Shown: positions 1 to 7,532 of the stretch, piece by piece
Numbering within the stretch: position 1 is the stretch's first letter
How the letters are laid out: each line of letters begins with the position of its first letter
DNA from: Candidatus Dojkabacteria bacterium
Lineage (GTDB): Bacteria; Patescibacteriota; Dojkabacteria; B142; OLB20
DNA: 14,264 bases
NCBI GenBank assembly: GCA_020429485.1
Contig: JAGQLK010000013.1
Location: forward strand, 1-14,264
Reading direction: 5' to 3'
Translations under genes and position numbers: made by a program
Notes under the pieces: generated by a model
What the model was told of the DNA's origin: nothing
Seen by the model: only the letters and a program-made list of their open reading frames with translations
Databases searched by the model: none

Positions 1-152
1 AAACTATTTTAAGTAATTCGAGCAGTGATCAACTACAAGATGTAGCAAGAGAGCTTGGTTTAGTGCTAATGCTTGAAGATGGAGTTCAGAAAGCACGTGA
101 AGGTACTACTACAATAGAAGAATTAATTCGTGTAACCGCAATTAAAGATTAA
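1..152 (+). CDS. pilB: Type IV pilus assembly ATPase PilB/GspE, C-terminal end (partial)
   Basis: The open frame entering from the left edge (codons in phase with position 3) gives 49 residues and ends in TAA at 150-152. The tail shows the pattern that closes GspE/PilB secretion ATPases: a short helix ending DVARELG, then LEDGVQKAREGTTTIEELIRV, equivalent to the family's 'DGl.ka..G.Tt.eEv.rvt' end. PilB is the cytoplasmic hexameric ATPase that powers pilus extension by acting on the PilC platform. The next gene, two bases downstream, is pilC, which fits. The Walker motifs lie outside the window, so a retraction ATPase of the PilT type cannot be excluded from the tail alone, although the neighbourhood favours PilB. 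Confidence 0.85.
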   Translation, partial: TILSNSSSDQLQDVARELGLVLMLEDGVQKAREGTTTIEELIRVTAIKD

Positions 153-154
153 AC

Positions 155-1264
155 ATGGCAGAATCAGCAATACAAAAAAAGAAAAAGAAAAAACAATCTA
201 TTTTCAATAAGTCATTATCATTTGGTAGTGGTGTCTCTCAGTTAGATGTAGCACTTGCTATAAGGCATCTATCCATTATGCTTAAATCTGCATTAGCTCT
301 ATCTGATGCGCTAACTAGTTTGCAGGCTCAAACTACCAATAAAAAACTCGCTGAAATATGGGGTGAGATACATGACGATGTAGAATCAGGCAAAACTATG
401 GCTGACTCAATGAAAAAATATAAACAAGTATTTTCAGATATTATTATTTCAGTTATAAGTATCGGGGAGCAGGGTGGTACATTAGAAAAAAACCTGATTT
501 TCTTGTCTGACTTTTTAAAGAAAAATTACGAACTAAATAGAAAAGTAAAAGGAGCATTGGTCTATCCTGTGGTTGTAATGCTGCTAACTTTTGGTGAAAT
601 GTCTGGAGTAGTTTTCTTTATATTGCCGAGTTTGGGAGCACTTATTGAGCAATTCGAAACTACTCCAGCTATGACACTATTTATCCTTCATTTGGCCGAT
701 TTCTTAAGAGAGAATATATTATATGTAGGTCTGGTTACTATTATTCTTGGTATTTTCGCTAGATTTTATTTTAGAACTAAAATGGGAATAAGAATTAAGG
801 CAATTGCAGCGCTTAAGTTCCCAATTGTAAAAAAACTATCTGAGGGTCAGACTTTGGCTAATTTTTCTAGAACACTTGGAATTCTATTAGAAAGTGGAAT
901 ACCTATTGCTGAAGCACTAAGTATTACATCGAATACCACTACAAATGTGATCTATCGAGAAAAACTTATAAAGGTAGCAAAAGATGTTTCTGACGGAAAA
1001 ACAGTGGCAGAGTCGTTATCGCAATATAAAAAGTTCTTTCCAGAAACATATACTAGAATCATCGAAGTAGGTGAACAAACAGGAACACTAGAAGAAAACC
1101 TTTTATATCTATATGACTTTTATGCAGAAGACGTTGAAGAAATAAGCAACAACTTAGCAACATTATTAGAGCCTATTTTACTTGTATTTATTGGGATAAT
1201 GATTGCCTTACTAGCTCTAACAGTCATTGGACCAATTTATCAGTTAACTGGAAGTATTAGTTAA
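155..1264 (+). CDS. pilC: Type IV pilus inner-membrane platform protein PilC/GspF
   Basis: This is a 369-residue membrane protein with the duplicated GspF architecture. Domain 1 lies at about residues 30-153 and domain 2 at about 237-358, and each has the helical bundle with an 'E.G...GTLE.NL' signature (GEQGGTLEKNL and GEQTGTLEENL). Hydrophobic segments follow domain 1 (two, around residues 135-210) and close domain 2 near the C terminus. The N terminus is a lysine-rich cytoplasmic stretch. Length is slightly below the usual 400. PilC couples the PilB ATPase to pilin insertion in the membrane. The ATG follows the pilB stop by two bases and no SD is visible, so translation is probably coupled. 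The next gene starts directly after its TAA. Confidence 0.95.
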   Translation: MAESAIQKKKKKKQSIFNKSLSFGSGVSQLDVALAIRHLSIMLKSALALSDALTSLQAQTTNKKLAEIWGEIHDDVESGKTMADSMKKYKQVFSDIIISVISIGEQGGTLEKNLIFLSDFLKKNYELNRKVKGALVYPVVVMLLTFGEMSGVVFFILPSLGALIEQFETTPAMTLFILHLADFLRENILYVGLVTIILGIFARFYFRTKMGIRIKAIAALKFPIVKKLSEGQTLANFSRTLGILLESGIPIAEALSITSNTTTNVIYREKLIKVAKDVSDGKTVAESLSQYKKFFPETYTRIIEVGEQTGTLEENLLYLYDFYAEDVEEISNNLATLLEPILLVFIGIMIALLALTVIGPIYQLTGSIS

Positions 1265-1726
1265 ATGTTAAAGAAAAAACTGCCAGCATTTACAATGATA
1301 GAAATCGTAATTGTAATAGCGATATTTACAGTATTGCTAGTACTATTCTTACCGATTGCAACTCAGCAGTTTACAGCAAATAGAGTAAAAACATCAGCAA
1401 GTTCAATGTCTTCAGATGTATATGTTTATCAACAAAAGGCATATAACAGAATAGATGGGGAATCATATGGAGTCTCATTTGGAACGAATACTTATACATT
1501 GTTTACCGGAACCAGCCTAGGAGCTGGTACTAATTTAGTAATAGTCGATCTCGCACAGAATGTAACCATAAGTAACGTGAATTTAGATGATGCTAGTAAT
1601 GAAATAGTATTTAGTCCTGGAGATTTGGAACCCTCTACATTTGGGACTATTACAATGACAGATGGTAGTACTAGCTACAACCTTGATGTGAATGCAGAAG
1701 GGTTAATAGATACATATAAGTTATAA
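1265..1726 (+). CDS. Type IV prepilin-like protein (class III leader)
   Basis: This 153-residue protein begins with a short basic leader (MLKKKLPA) followed by FTMIEIVIVIAIFTVLL, the type IV prepilin signature. Cleavage is expected between A8 and F9, which leaves Glu at position 5 of the mature protein (F-T-M-I-E). The -1 residue is Ala rather than the usual Gly, which prepilin peptidases often tolerate. After one hydrophobic helix (mature residues 1-25) comes a small polar, beta-rich head with no cysteines. It could be the major pilin or a GspH-like minor one; its size and its position first after pilC do not decide this. The start codon abuts the pilC stop. Confidence 0.9.
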   Translation: MLKKKLPAFTMIEIVIVIAIFTVLLVLFLPIATQQFTANRVKTSASSMSSDVYVYQQKAYNRIDGESYGVSFGTNTYTLFTGTSLGAGTNLVIVDLAQNVTISNVNLDDASNEIVFSPGDLEPSTFGTITMTDGSTSYNLDVNAEGLIDTYKL

Positions 1727-1733
1727 GTGTTTT

Positions 1734-3674
1734 ATGAAAAATATTAATAAAAAAATAAAGGGATTCAGTCTAGTGGAACTAGTAGTTGCAATGACATTCT
1801 TCTTCATGGTAAGCGCTAGTGTTATTGTATTCTCAATTGATTCTCTTAGGGCATCCAAAAATAACAGAACTGAACTAAAAAGTAACTTATATCTGCAGGA
1901 AGCATTTAATGCAATTCTTGTTACAAAGAACGAAAATTGGATAGATCTAGTTAATAATACTAATAGTGGTGATAAGCATATGGAGCTTATTAATAATAAG
2001 TATCAGATTGTAGATGGAACCGAGACACGTGATGAGATAACAATAGGATTCGTAATTGGTGATGTATACCGCGATGTGAATGGAGATATTGTAACCTCTG
2101 GTGGAACCTATGATGCGCTCACAAGAGAGATTATGTTGACTGCAAATTGGGAAGATTTATTAGGACAACCACAATCTGTTAGCTTTGTTTCATACGTTAA
2201 CAGCTGGAAGGTTGAGAGATGGTTGATGTCAACTGATGTAGAATTCGATACTGGTACATATGACACAACACTATCAGCAACTGATATTGACGATGGTGAA
2301 GTTGTACTTGAAAGAGTATTTTTCCCTGATTGGTGTAATCCAGAACTTACACTATCTGAATACGATATTATTAACCAAGCACATGCCAAAACAATATTTG
2401 CAACTTTAGGTTATGCTTTTCTTGGGACAGGAGGTAACTCATCAGGAACAACACTAACTAAAATTAGTGTTACCGGTGTTAATCCTCCATCGATTTTCGA
2501 AGAAGGAATTTTTGATGGGGAGAAAGTAAATGACATTTTTGCATTAGATGGAGATGTGGCTTACATGGCAAGTGATAATAATGCTATGGAAGTAATAATA
2601 TTGGATACTTCTGCAGAGCCGTTTAGTATAATCGGTTGGTTTGATGCCGAAGGTAGTGTAAATGCAGAATCTGTATTTGTAAAAGATGGAATTGGGTATG
2701 TAGGTCAGGGAAGGCGTCTTAGAACATTTGATTTATCATCAAACTATGGTTCTAGACCTGAATTAGGTGAAGTAATTCTTGGTTGGTCAGGTGCGGAAAT
2801 TACAAAAATATTTGTCGATGAAAATAATTATGCTTACTCAGTAATGGCTAATGATTGGTTTGAGCTATCGATTGTAGATGCTTCTGATCCTACAACAATG
2901 AGTATAACATCTCAGACTTCTGTAAATGATCAAGCAGTATACGACATGATTATTTCCGAAGATACAAGTAGGGCATATTTTGGAACAAGCGCATCTACTT
3001 ATGAAGATGAATTCTTCATTGTAGATACTAGTTCGAAGGTAGGTATTAGGCCTGTTGTTAGCTCATATAATACTGACAATAATGTGACTGGTGTAGCTGT
3101 GATTGAACAAGACAATAGAGCAATTATCACTGCATCTGACGAAGAAGAATACAAAGTACTTGATATTTCAGATGAAGCTAACCCAACATATTGTGGAGGA
3201 ACGCAAATATATAAGGGTATCTCCGATCTGGATTCTATTGCTGATCAGTTTGGTAATGTTTTCTCCTATATTATGACAGGTGACTCAGAAGCAGAACTTA
3301 AGATTATATTAGGAGGTCCTGGTGGTGGTGGAGAAGATGGGTACGCTTATTCGAATACCGGCTCTTATGAATCCCCAGTTTTTGATAGTGAATCAGTCTT
3401 TACTAAATACCTATATCTAACATGGCATGAGACAGGCACAGCAGCTACAGAATTGAATATTCAAGTAAGAACTGGTAATTCAGCCGATTTATCAGGTGAA
3501 ACGTATGTCGGTCCAGATGGTACATCTGCTACCTATTTTACTGAACCGAATGGAGCAGTTATGCCAGATATATTAAATAATAAGCAGTATGTTCAGTTCA
3601 AGGCTGACTTTGATACTACAGATAATGAATTTTCACCAGTACTAGAGGATATTAGTATCATTTATCAGAATTAA
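1734..3674 (+). CDS. Giant pseudopilin with predicted beta-propeller head, probable pilus-tip protein
   Basis: This 646-residue protein opens with a canonical prepilin leader and helix: MKNINKKIKG, then FSLVELVVAMTFFFMVSAS, with Gly at -1 and Glu5 present. Residues about 45-200 form a pilin-like head. Residues about 214-527 carry six or so repeats of 40-50 residues built as 'hydrophobic strand, aromatic-glycine turn, strand, (I/V)(V/L)D(T/A/I)S'. Examples are VIILDTSAEP, LSIVDASDPT, FFIVDTSS and YKVLDISDEANP, a pattern typical of LVIVD-like beta-propeller blades. A glycine-rich hinge (GGPGGGGEDG) near 528 leads to a C-terminal beta-sandwich-like domain of about 105 residues. The analogy is to PilY1-like or large minor pilins that sit at the pilus tip and bind surfaces; that role is inferred. 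It is seven bases downstream of the previous pilin gene. Confidence 0.85.
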   Translation: MKNINKKIKGFSLVELVVAMTFFFMVSASVIVFSIDSLRASKNNRTELKSNLYLQEAFNAILVTKNENWIDLVNNTNSGDKHMELINNKYQIVDGTETRDEITIGFVIGDVYRDVNGDIVTSGGTYDALTREIMLTANWEDLLGQPQSVSFVSYVNSWKVERWLMSTDVEFDTGTYDTTLSATDIDDGEVVLERVFFPDWCNPELTLSEYDIINQAHAKTIFATLGYAFLGTGGNSSGTTLTKISVTGVNPPSIFEEGIFDGEKVNDIFALDGDVAYMASDNNAMEVIILDTSAEPFSIIGWFDAEGSVNAESVFVKDGIGYVGQGRRLRTFDLSSNYGSRPELGEVILGWSGAEITKIFVDENNYAYSVMANDWFELSIVDASDPTTMSITSQTSVNDQAVYDMIISEDTSRAYFGTSASTYEDEFFIVDTSSKVGIRPVVSSYNTDNNVTGVAVIEQDNRAIITASDEEEYKVLDISDEANPTYCGGTQIYKGISDLDSIADQFGNVFSYIMTGDSEAELKIILGGPGGGGEDGYAYSNTGSYESPVFDSESVFTKYLYLTWHETGTAATELNIQVRTGNSADLSGETYVGPDGTSATYFTEPNGAVMPDILNNKQYVQFKADFDTTDNEFSPVLEDISIIYQN

Positions 3675-4165
3675 TGAAGAAAGTAAAGGCATTTACAATT
3701 ATTGAAACAGTAATCTATCTAGGGATATTTGCATTTATCTTCATTGCTGTAGTGCAATTTTATTTCACTGTTGCTAGAGGAAATCAATTAGCAGGTGAGA
3801 GGAATGAGATTCAAAAAGCGATAATTTTCTTGGATCAACATATGAAAAGCAGTTTTGAGTCATCTGTAGATGTAGACACTCTAAATTCTACTTTTAATAA
3901 TGATAACGGTGTATTGAGTTTAAATACTACAAGTGGATATGTTGAATATTCTGTTTCTTCAAATAGGATATTATTTGATGAAAATGGTACATTCTCTGAT
4001 TATGTGACTACCGATGATTTTATTATCACAAAATTTTACTTAGAAGAAATTGAAGATTCAGATTCAATTGTTGTTGGTGTTAAGATGACCTTAGATATAA
4101 GTTCACGAGTTCTTCCTGACACAGTAACTGAAACATATGTAACATCTTATATCTTTTTGGACTAA
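3674..4165 (+). CDS. Minor pseudopilin (PulJ/PilW-like)
   Basis: This 163-residue protein has the leader MKKVKA followed by FTIIETVIYLGIFAFIFIAV. Cleavage after A6 leaves Glu at mature position 5. The 'FTIIETVIYLGIFA' core resembles the GspJ/PulJ or PilW group of minor pseudopilins, followed by the usual amphipathic helix (residues 30-60) and a small beta-rich head without cysteines. Its ATG overlaps the stop of the 646-residue pseudopilin gene (TAATG, one shared base), a sign of translational coupling and of a joint role in one tip complex. No SD is visible. Assignment to a specific minor-pilin subclass is tentative. Confidence 0.88.
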   Translation: MKKVKAFTIIETVIYLGIFAFIFIAVVQFYFTVARGNQLAGERNEIQKAIIFLDQHMKSSFESSVDVDTLNSTFNNDNGVLSLNTTSGYVEYSVSSNRILFDENGTFSDYVTTDDFIITKFYLEEIEDSDSIVVGVKMTLDISSRVLPDTVTETYVTSYIFLD

Positions 4166-4174
4166 TATTACATT

Positions 4175-4555
4175 ATGAGAAAAATAAAATTACAAGGAGG
4201 AATAGCATTAACCACTGTAATTGTGCTAAGCGGAGTATTATTAACAACCGGCATAGCAATCGCTATTACAGCAATAGATTTAAGGAAAGCCTCGGAAGCT
4301 GCTACTGATAACTTTGTTGCTGAGAGCTATTCACTTACATGTTTGGATGAAAGTGTAAATAAGCTCAAATTTAATCCGACGTATACTGGTAATTTTTCAC
4401 TTACATTACCAGATGGCGATTGTAGCAGTGTCATTACTAATAATGCTAATCCCAACTATAAAGATGTAGCTATAATGAGCTCTAAAGGGAGAAGTATTGT
4501 TGAGGTGTCATATGTGTTAGATGTTTCAGATTACCCGTTTCAGATAGTCAACTAA
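4175..4555 (+). CDS. GspK/PilX-like pseudopilin lacking Glu5
   Basis: This 126-residue protein has a basic leader MRKIKLQGG followed by IALTTVIVLSGVLLTTGIAIA. If cut after G9, mature position 5 is Thr, not Glu. Loss of Glu5 together with a 'G-(I/V/M)-A-L' start is characteristic of GspK/PulK in type II secretion and of PilX-type proteins in pilus systems, which cap the filament tip. It has two cysteines (in LTCLDES and DGDCSS), possibly forming a disulfide. It is last in the pilus operon, nine bases after the preceding pseudopilin gene. Its stop interlocks with that of the convergent peptidase gene. The GspK analogy rests on the N terminus alone, because GspK itself is larger. Confidence 0.75.
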   Translation: MRKIKLQGGIALTTVIVLSGVLLTTGIAIAITAIDLRKASEAATDNFVAESYSLTCLDESVNKLKFNPTYTGNFSLTLPDGDCSSVITNNANPNYKDVAIMSSKGRSIVEVSYVLDVSDYPFQIVN

Positions 4556-5274
4556 ATAGGTAAATAGCTTGAAACTACTGGGTAAATATTATTCCAAAAA
4601 AGAAAAGTAATAATTGATCCGATTACAATAAAGGGTACAAATGGAATTCTTGTTCCTTTTAGCTTCCCTCTTCTTACTCCTAATAGTATACCAACAATTG
4701 AGGCACTGATTATTATTATATAGAAAGCAATGAATAGTTTTTGCCATCCAAGAAATAGTCCAACTATTGCCGCTAGAAATACATCTCCGAAACCTATACC
4801 TTTACCCTTAGTAATAAAATATATAATTGCTATAACTAACGCAGCCACTGTTCCAGTAATGAGATTATTAACGCTATAGAAATAACTATCTTCCCATAGC
4901 ATTACTTCATTGCCAATGATGGACCATACACACAGGTTTATTAGTATTCCAAATGCAACAAGGCTTAAGACAGGTAATAATGAAATCTCATAAGTGAAAA
5001 GATCCTCTATCAGCAAAAATAGTAATGCACTACAAACAATTATAATCAGCAAGCCTGTGTAAACATTTGTTATATTCAGGTAAATAAATAAATAAGTAGA
5101 AAGCAGTCCGTTAAATACTACTCCAGAGAGATTATATAGAATCATTTTATCTTTAGCTTTCAAGGCTTTGATCATTGAACTCTGAGGGCTTGTGTCAAAG
5201 TATCTTGTTAGAGGATAAATTATGTATCCTATTGCTAATGAAATAATTGTTAATACAAACTGTGTGGTATTCAT
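4552..5274 (-). CDS. pilD: Prepilin peptidase (A24 family, PilD-like)
   Basis: This 240-residue polytopic membrane protein is an aspartic prepilin peptidase. Both catalytic aspartates are visible: D91 in LLIEDLFTYEIS (family form 'xxxDxxxxxIP', with Pro replaced by Ser) and D164 in the GxGD motif (GIGFGDV, about residues 159-165). It would cleave the leaders of the four prepilin-like proteins encoded opposite. The N-terminal region (1-50) has one hydrophobic helix and a short cytoplasmic loop but no CxxC pairs. The zinc-binding, methyltransferase-associated portion of classical PilD is therefore reduced or absent, and N-methylation may not occur. Its TAG and the pilin operon's TAA share bases (CTAA), so the genes converge with a 4-base overlap. 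No terminator is visible between them. Confidence 0.9.
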   Translation of the reverse strand: MNTTQFVLTIISLAIGYIIYPLTRYFDTSPQSSMIKALKAKDKMILYNLSGVVFNGLLSTYLFIYLNITNVYTGLLIIIVCSALLFLLIEDLFTYEISLLPVLSLVAFGILINLCVWSIIGNEVMLWEDSYFYSVNNLITGTVAALVIAIIYFITKGKGIGFGDVFLAAIVGLFLGWQKLFIAFYIIIISASIVGILLGVRRGKLKGTRIPFVPFIVIGSIITFLFWNNIYPVVSSYLPI

Positions 5275-5280
5275 AAATAA

Positions 5281-5289
5281 ATTCTATCA
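5281..5289 (-). promoter_or_regulatory. Extended -10 promoter of the prepilin peptidase gene
   Basis: On the minus strand the sequence reads TGATAGAAT, an extended -10 (TGn plus TAGAAT), with TTGCCC 16 bases upstream of the hexamer as a weak -35. Only six bases (TTATTT) separate the -10 from the ATG at 5274. Initiation at the usual distance would fall on the A of the start codon and give a leaderless mRNA. The assignment is by pattern only. Confidence 0.5.
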
Positions 5290-5354
5290 AAGTAAACACT
5301 AAGGGCAAGCTATATATAAGATAAATTGGATATATAGTAATACTATAAGATATT

Positions 5355-5363
5355 TGGTATAAT
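5355..5363 (+). promoter_or_regulatory. Extended -10 promoter of the winged-helix regulator gene
   Basis: TGGTATAAT is a perfect -10 hexamer with the TGn extension, located 25 bases before the ATG at 5389. No good -35 lies 17 bases upstream (TAGTAA), as is usual for extended -10 promoters. The predicted start near 5370 leaves a leader of about 19 bases without a clear SD. It is divergent from the peptidase promoter, 66 bases away. Confidence 0.6.
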
Positions 5364-5388
5364 TGGGAATTGTTTTTGTCTGGGATTA

Positions 5389-6450
5389 ATGGCTCTAAAA
5401 GGAAAAACTACAAGTATAACTAGTTGGAAATATAGCTTGAGAACAGAAGCTGTTCGATTAATTCACACTGCTTTATATACATATTCTGGTTTTTATAAAA
5501 GAAACAACTTTATAGTTGTGCCATATTCTGTACAAGACAATCATGGGTCATTAGTGCGTATGCCTCACATTAAATTTCAGAATATCCCTAGATTTTGGAA
5601 GAGATTAGAGTCAATAGACTTAGAAGAGTTTTACAAGTTACCAAATAGTAAATTGATAGACTCTGTTGAGCAAGAACTCATTGAATTGGAGCTTGAAATC
5701 CCAAAATATTCAAAGCTTATGGAAGATTGGTCTAAAGTTGAAAGTAAATTCTTTGAAACTTTATATGAGATATTGCCAAATAAGCATAATATAGTAACTG
5801 AGGTTAACATTTATCCAACTGTATTCGGAACACCAGCATCATTTAATGTTATTCCTAATGGTAGTCAGAGTAACAACGTCATTAATATGTTTATTCGAGA
5901 TGATCAGGATATCTATAAGATTGCAGAAGCTATTGTGACAGCTGTCACTAGAAGAGATGTAGAACTAAAATACGAGGGTCTATGGCGAGATTCTGAAATA
6001 ATTGTAGATTGGGTAGTAGGAGAAACAAAGATTGATAATGTATTGAAAGAAGTCGTTAAGGTGAGGAAATCGAAACCAACAATTGCTAATCTAACCGATA
6101 AGCAAATGGGAAACTTCTTAAGAATTTCCAGAGAATTTATGGGGGAATTAGGCATTACATTTAAAGAAGGGCAGTTTCAGATAGAAGAGGGAGAAGTATT
6201 ATACTTGAATAAGAAGATCAACAATTTATCCTCTCAGGAAAAATCTGTAATGAGAGCATTAGTAGAGAATAGCAATCGCACGGTAAGGTTAAGTGAAATA
6301 TCAGAGATTATGGGATATATGCCAGAGAGCTACAGTCTTTATGCTATAACAAAATTAATTCAGAGATTACGTGATAAATTGGATAAATCCGGTATTTCAT
6401 CAGGTGCTATCAAAACAGTAAGAGGAGAAGGGTATATTTTAAATAATTGA
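5389..6450 (+). CDS. Winged-helix (OmpR/PhoB-type) regulator with uncharacterised N-terminal domain
   Basis: This is a 353-residue soluble protein. Residues about 270-352 form a Trans_reg_C-type winged helix: a short strand pair (VLYLNKKINNLSSQEKS), helix 2 (VRLSEISEIMGY), a recognition helix (YAITKLIQRLRDKLDK) and the beta-hairpin wing 'IKTVRGEGYIL', which is nearly diagnostic of the OmpR/PhoB class. There is no receiver domain. Instead residues 1-225 form a mixed alpha/beta domain I do not recognise. Segments at 176-188 (YKIAEAIVTAVTR) and 199-210 (WRDSEIIVDWVV) have the spacing and feel of the 'HExxH ... E' helices of zinc peptidases but without the histidines. A catalytically dead peptidase-like sensor is a guess. 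It is divergent from pilD, so pilus genes are candidate targets. Confidence 0.75.
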   Translation: MALKGKTTSITSWKYSLRTEAVRLIHTALYTYSGFYKRNNFIVVPYSVQDNHGSLVRMPHIKFQNIPRFWKRLESIDLEEFYKLPNSKLIDSVEQELIELELEIPKYSKLMEDWSKVESKFFETLYEILPNKHNIVTEVNIYPTVFGTPASFNVIPNGSQSNNVINMFIRDDQDIYKIAEAIVTAVTRRDVELKYEGLWRDSEIIVDWVVGETKIDNVLKEVVKVRKSKPTIANLTDKQMGNFLRISREFMGELGITFKEGQFQIEEGEVLYLNKKINNLSSQEKSVMRALVENSNRTVRLSEISEIMGYMPESYSLYAITKLIQRLRDKLDKSGISSGAIKTVRGEGYILNN

Positions 6451-6463
6451 TGGAGTTGATCGT

Positions 6464-7009
6464 TTAATTAGTTTCTGTAAATTTACTTACGTTGCCGTTG
6501 ATGTAAGAAACAAGTAATTCTTCTATTTCGTCGTGTAAATCTATGAACTCTTTAGAAAGTTTATCCATCTTAGCTGTACCATTATTTGGCAGGGATGTAA
6601 TTATCTGCTCTACAAACTCATAGTCCTCATGGTTGAGAACTTCTGCAGGAATTAATCTTAAGGCTTCTTTCACTTTGTTGTATGGCTCTGTTGCATTAAG
6701 CTTTTGTAAAGCAGCCAGAGTTACTTTGACTAGATATCTTGAGTTATTAAGAAAAAACTCTGCAAACCCACCACGTTTAGTGTCGTAAAGTAGATGGATG
6801 GTTGTATATAGTATCTTTTCAACCCCAGTAAAATTTTCAAAACCAATACAGTGTTCCAGTTCGTCTATATATTCTTTTAAAGCTTTCTTTTTCTCTAAAT
6901 CTGAACTAATAAGCAGTATGGAAGATATACCTCTTCTAGGCATTGTAGGTTTTTTGCGAATTAAGTCTGTCAGCTTCTTAATCATTTTTGTACTCTTTTG
7001 ATAAATCAT
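6464..7009 (-). CDS. DMP19-like (DUF4375) family protein
   Basis: From the ATG at 7009 this is a 181-residue helical protein. The core 'RGGFAEFFLNNSRYLVKVTLAALQ' (about 79-102) and the tail 'LSKEFIDLHDEIEELLVSYINGN' (about 151-173) match the DMP19/DUF4375 pattern: 'NGGF.Q.F.N.s......a..aL..i', and later 'LD..F.......l...Yi..N'. The founding member, from Neisseria, is a DNA-mimic protein that binds a transcription factor; most relatives are uncharacterised. The N terminus is basic (IKKLTDLIRKKPTMPRRG), which is unlike a DNA mimic. A TTG at 7033 would add eight residues, but I prefer the ATG because every other start here is ATG or GTG and a TAAAAT-like -10 (7044-7039) would place the transcript start near the TTG. 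It converges on the regulator gene. Confidence 0.65.
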   Translation of the reverse strand: MIYQKSTKMIKKLTDLIRKKPTMPRRGISSILLISSDLEKKKALKEYIDELEHCIGFENFTGVEKILYTTIHLLYDTKRGGFAEFFLNNSRYLVKVTLAALQKLNATEPYNKVKEALRLIPAEVLNHEDYEFVEQIITSLPNNGTAKMDKLSKEFIDLHDEIEELLVSYINGNVSKFTETN

Positions 7010-7053
7010 AGCCTGTAGAGCGAGGAATCGCAATAGAAATTTTACATCAAAAA

Positions 7054-7062
7054 TGATATAAT
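7054..7062 (+). promoter_or_regulatory. Extended -10 promoter for the 147-residue ORF
   Basis: TGATATAAT is a perfect TATAAT with the TGn extension. A partial -35 (TAGAAA, 7034-7039) sits 17 bases upstream of the hexamer. The predicted transcription start near 7069 gives a leader of about 20 bases to the ATG at 7089, with no SD in the usual window. It lies in the divergent gap with the DMP19-like gene. Confidence 0.6.
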
Positions 7063-7088
7063 GACTATATACAGAGTGAAAAACAATA

Positions 7089-7532
7089 ATGCTTTCTTTA
7101 GTAGAAGCTACTCAAATACAACCAAATACGGATCTAGACTGGTATTATTACTACCAGGATTTAGTATTGGCCAGGTATCAAGACTATATGGATGATGGGC
7201 ATATGACTGATGAAAACTTTTCATATTACGGCTTATTTGATAATCCTGAGGATTTGGAAGCAGCTATTGATGGATATTTATTAGCATTAACTCCGGAACA
7301 GGTCCACTGTGAGGGTAGCTGTTTAAATTCAGTTGAACTTCCACATTACATTTATTCTGTCTACTGTATAGTAGATACTACAATACATCTTATTACATTT
7401 GTTTCTTCGAAAGCATCTCCAACATACATAGAAGACTTAATTCAAAACAAGAACCAAGAAATCTTAGCAAGTCCTTTTCAACAGATTCCATCTGGTGCTA
7501 CTAGACAACAAATAATCTTTGGGAGTAGTTAG
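7089..7532 (+). CDS. Hypothetical acidic protein
   Basis: I do not recognise this 147-residue protein. The N-terminal half is very acidic and aromatic (LDWYYYYQDLVLARYQDYMDD, about residues 16-36) and probably helical. The middle has three cysteines, C74 and C78 (CEGSC) and C93, in a segment that alternates like beta strands (VELPHYIYSVYCIVDTTIHLITFVSS). There is no signal peptide or membrane segment. An extended -10 promoter lies 27 bases upstream. The next gene, a DUF218 protein, starts 37 bases after its stop on the same strand and may be co-transcribed. Codon use and composition look like the neighbours, so it is probably a real, lineage-restricted gene. Confidence 0.65.
   Translation: MLSLVEATQIQPNTDLDWYYYYQDLVLARYQDYMDDGHMTDENFSYYGLFDNPEDLEAAIDGYLLALTPEQVHCEGSCLNSVELPHYIYSVYCIVDTTIHLITFVSSKASPTYIEDLIQNKNQEILASPFQQIPSGATRQQIIFGSS

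Noticed and set aside
2108..2389. Minus-strand 93-codon ORF inside the 646-residue pseudopilin gene
   Set aside because: It is fully inside a well-supported gene, its translation is low-complexity Ser/Val, and it has no start signal; it is an antisense shadow.
5913..6155. Minus-strand 80-codon ORF inside the winged-helix gene
   Set aside because: It is wholly antisense to a gene with a clear domain and has no motif or promoter.
6798..7001. Plus-strand 67-codon ORF opposite the DMP19-like gene
   Set aside because: Its hydrophobic/Ser-rich translation is the reverse of a Lys/Glu-rich coding region, and the opposite frame has family motifs.
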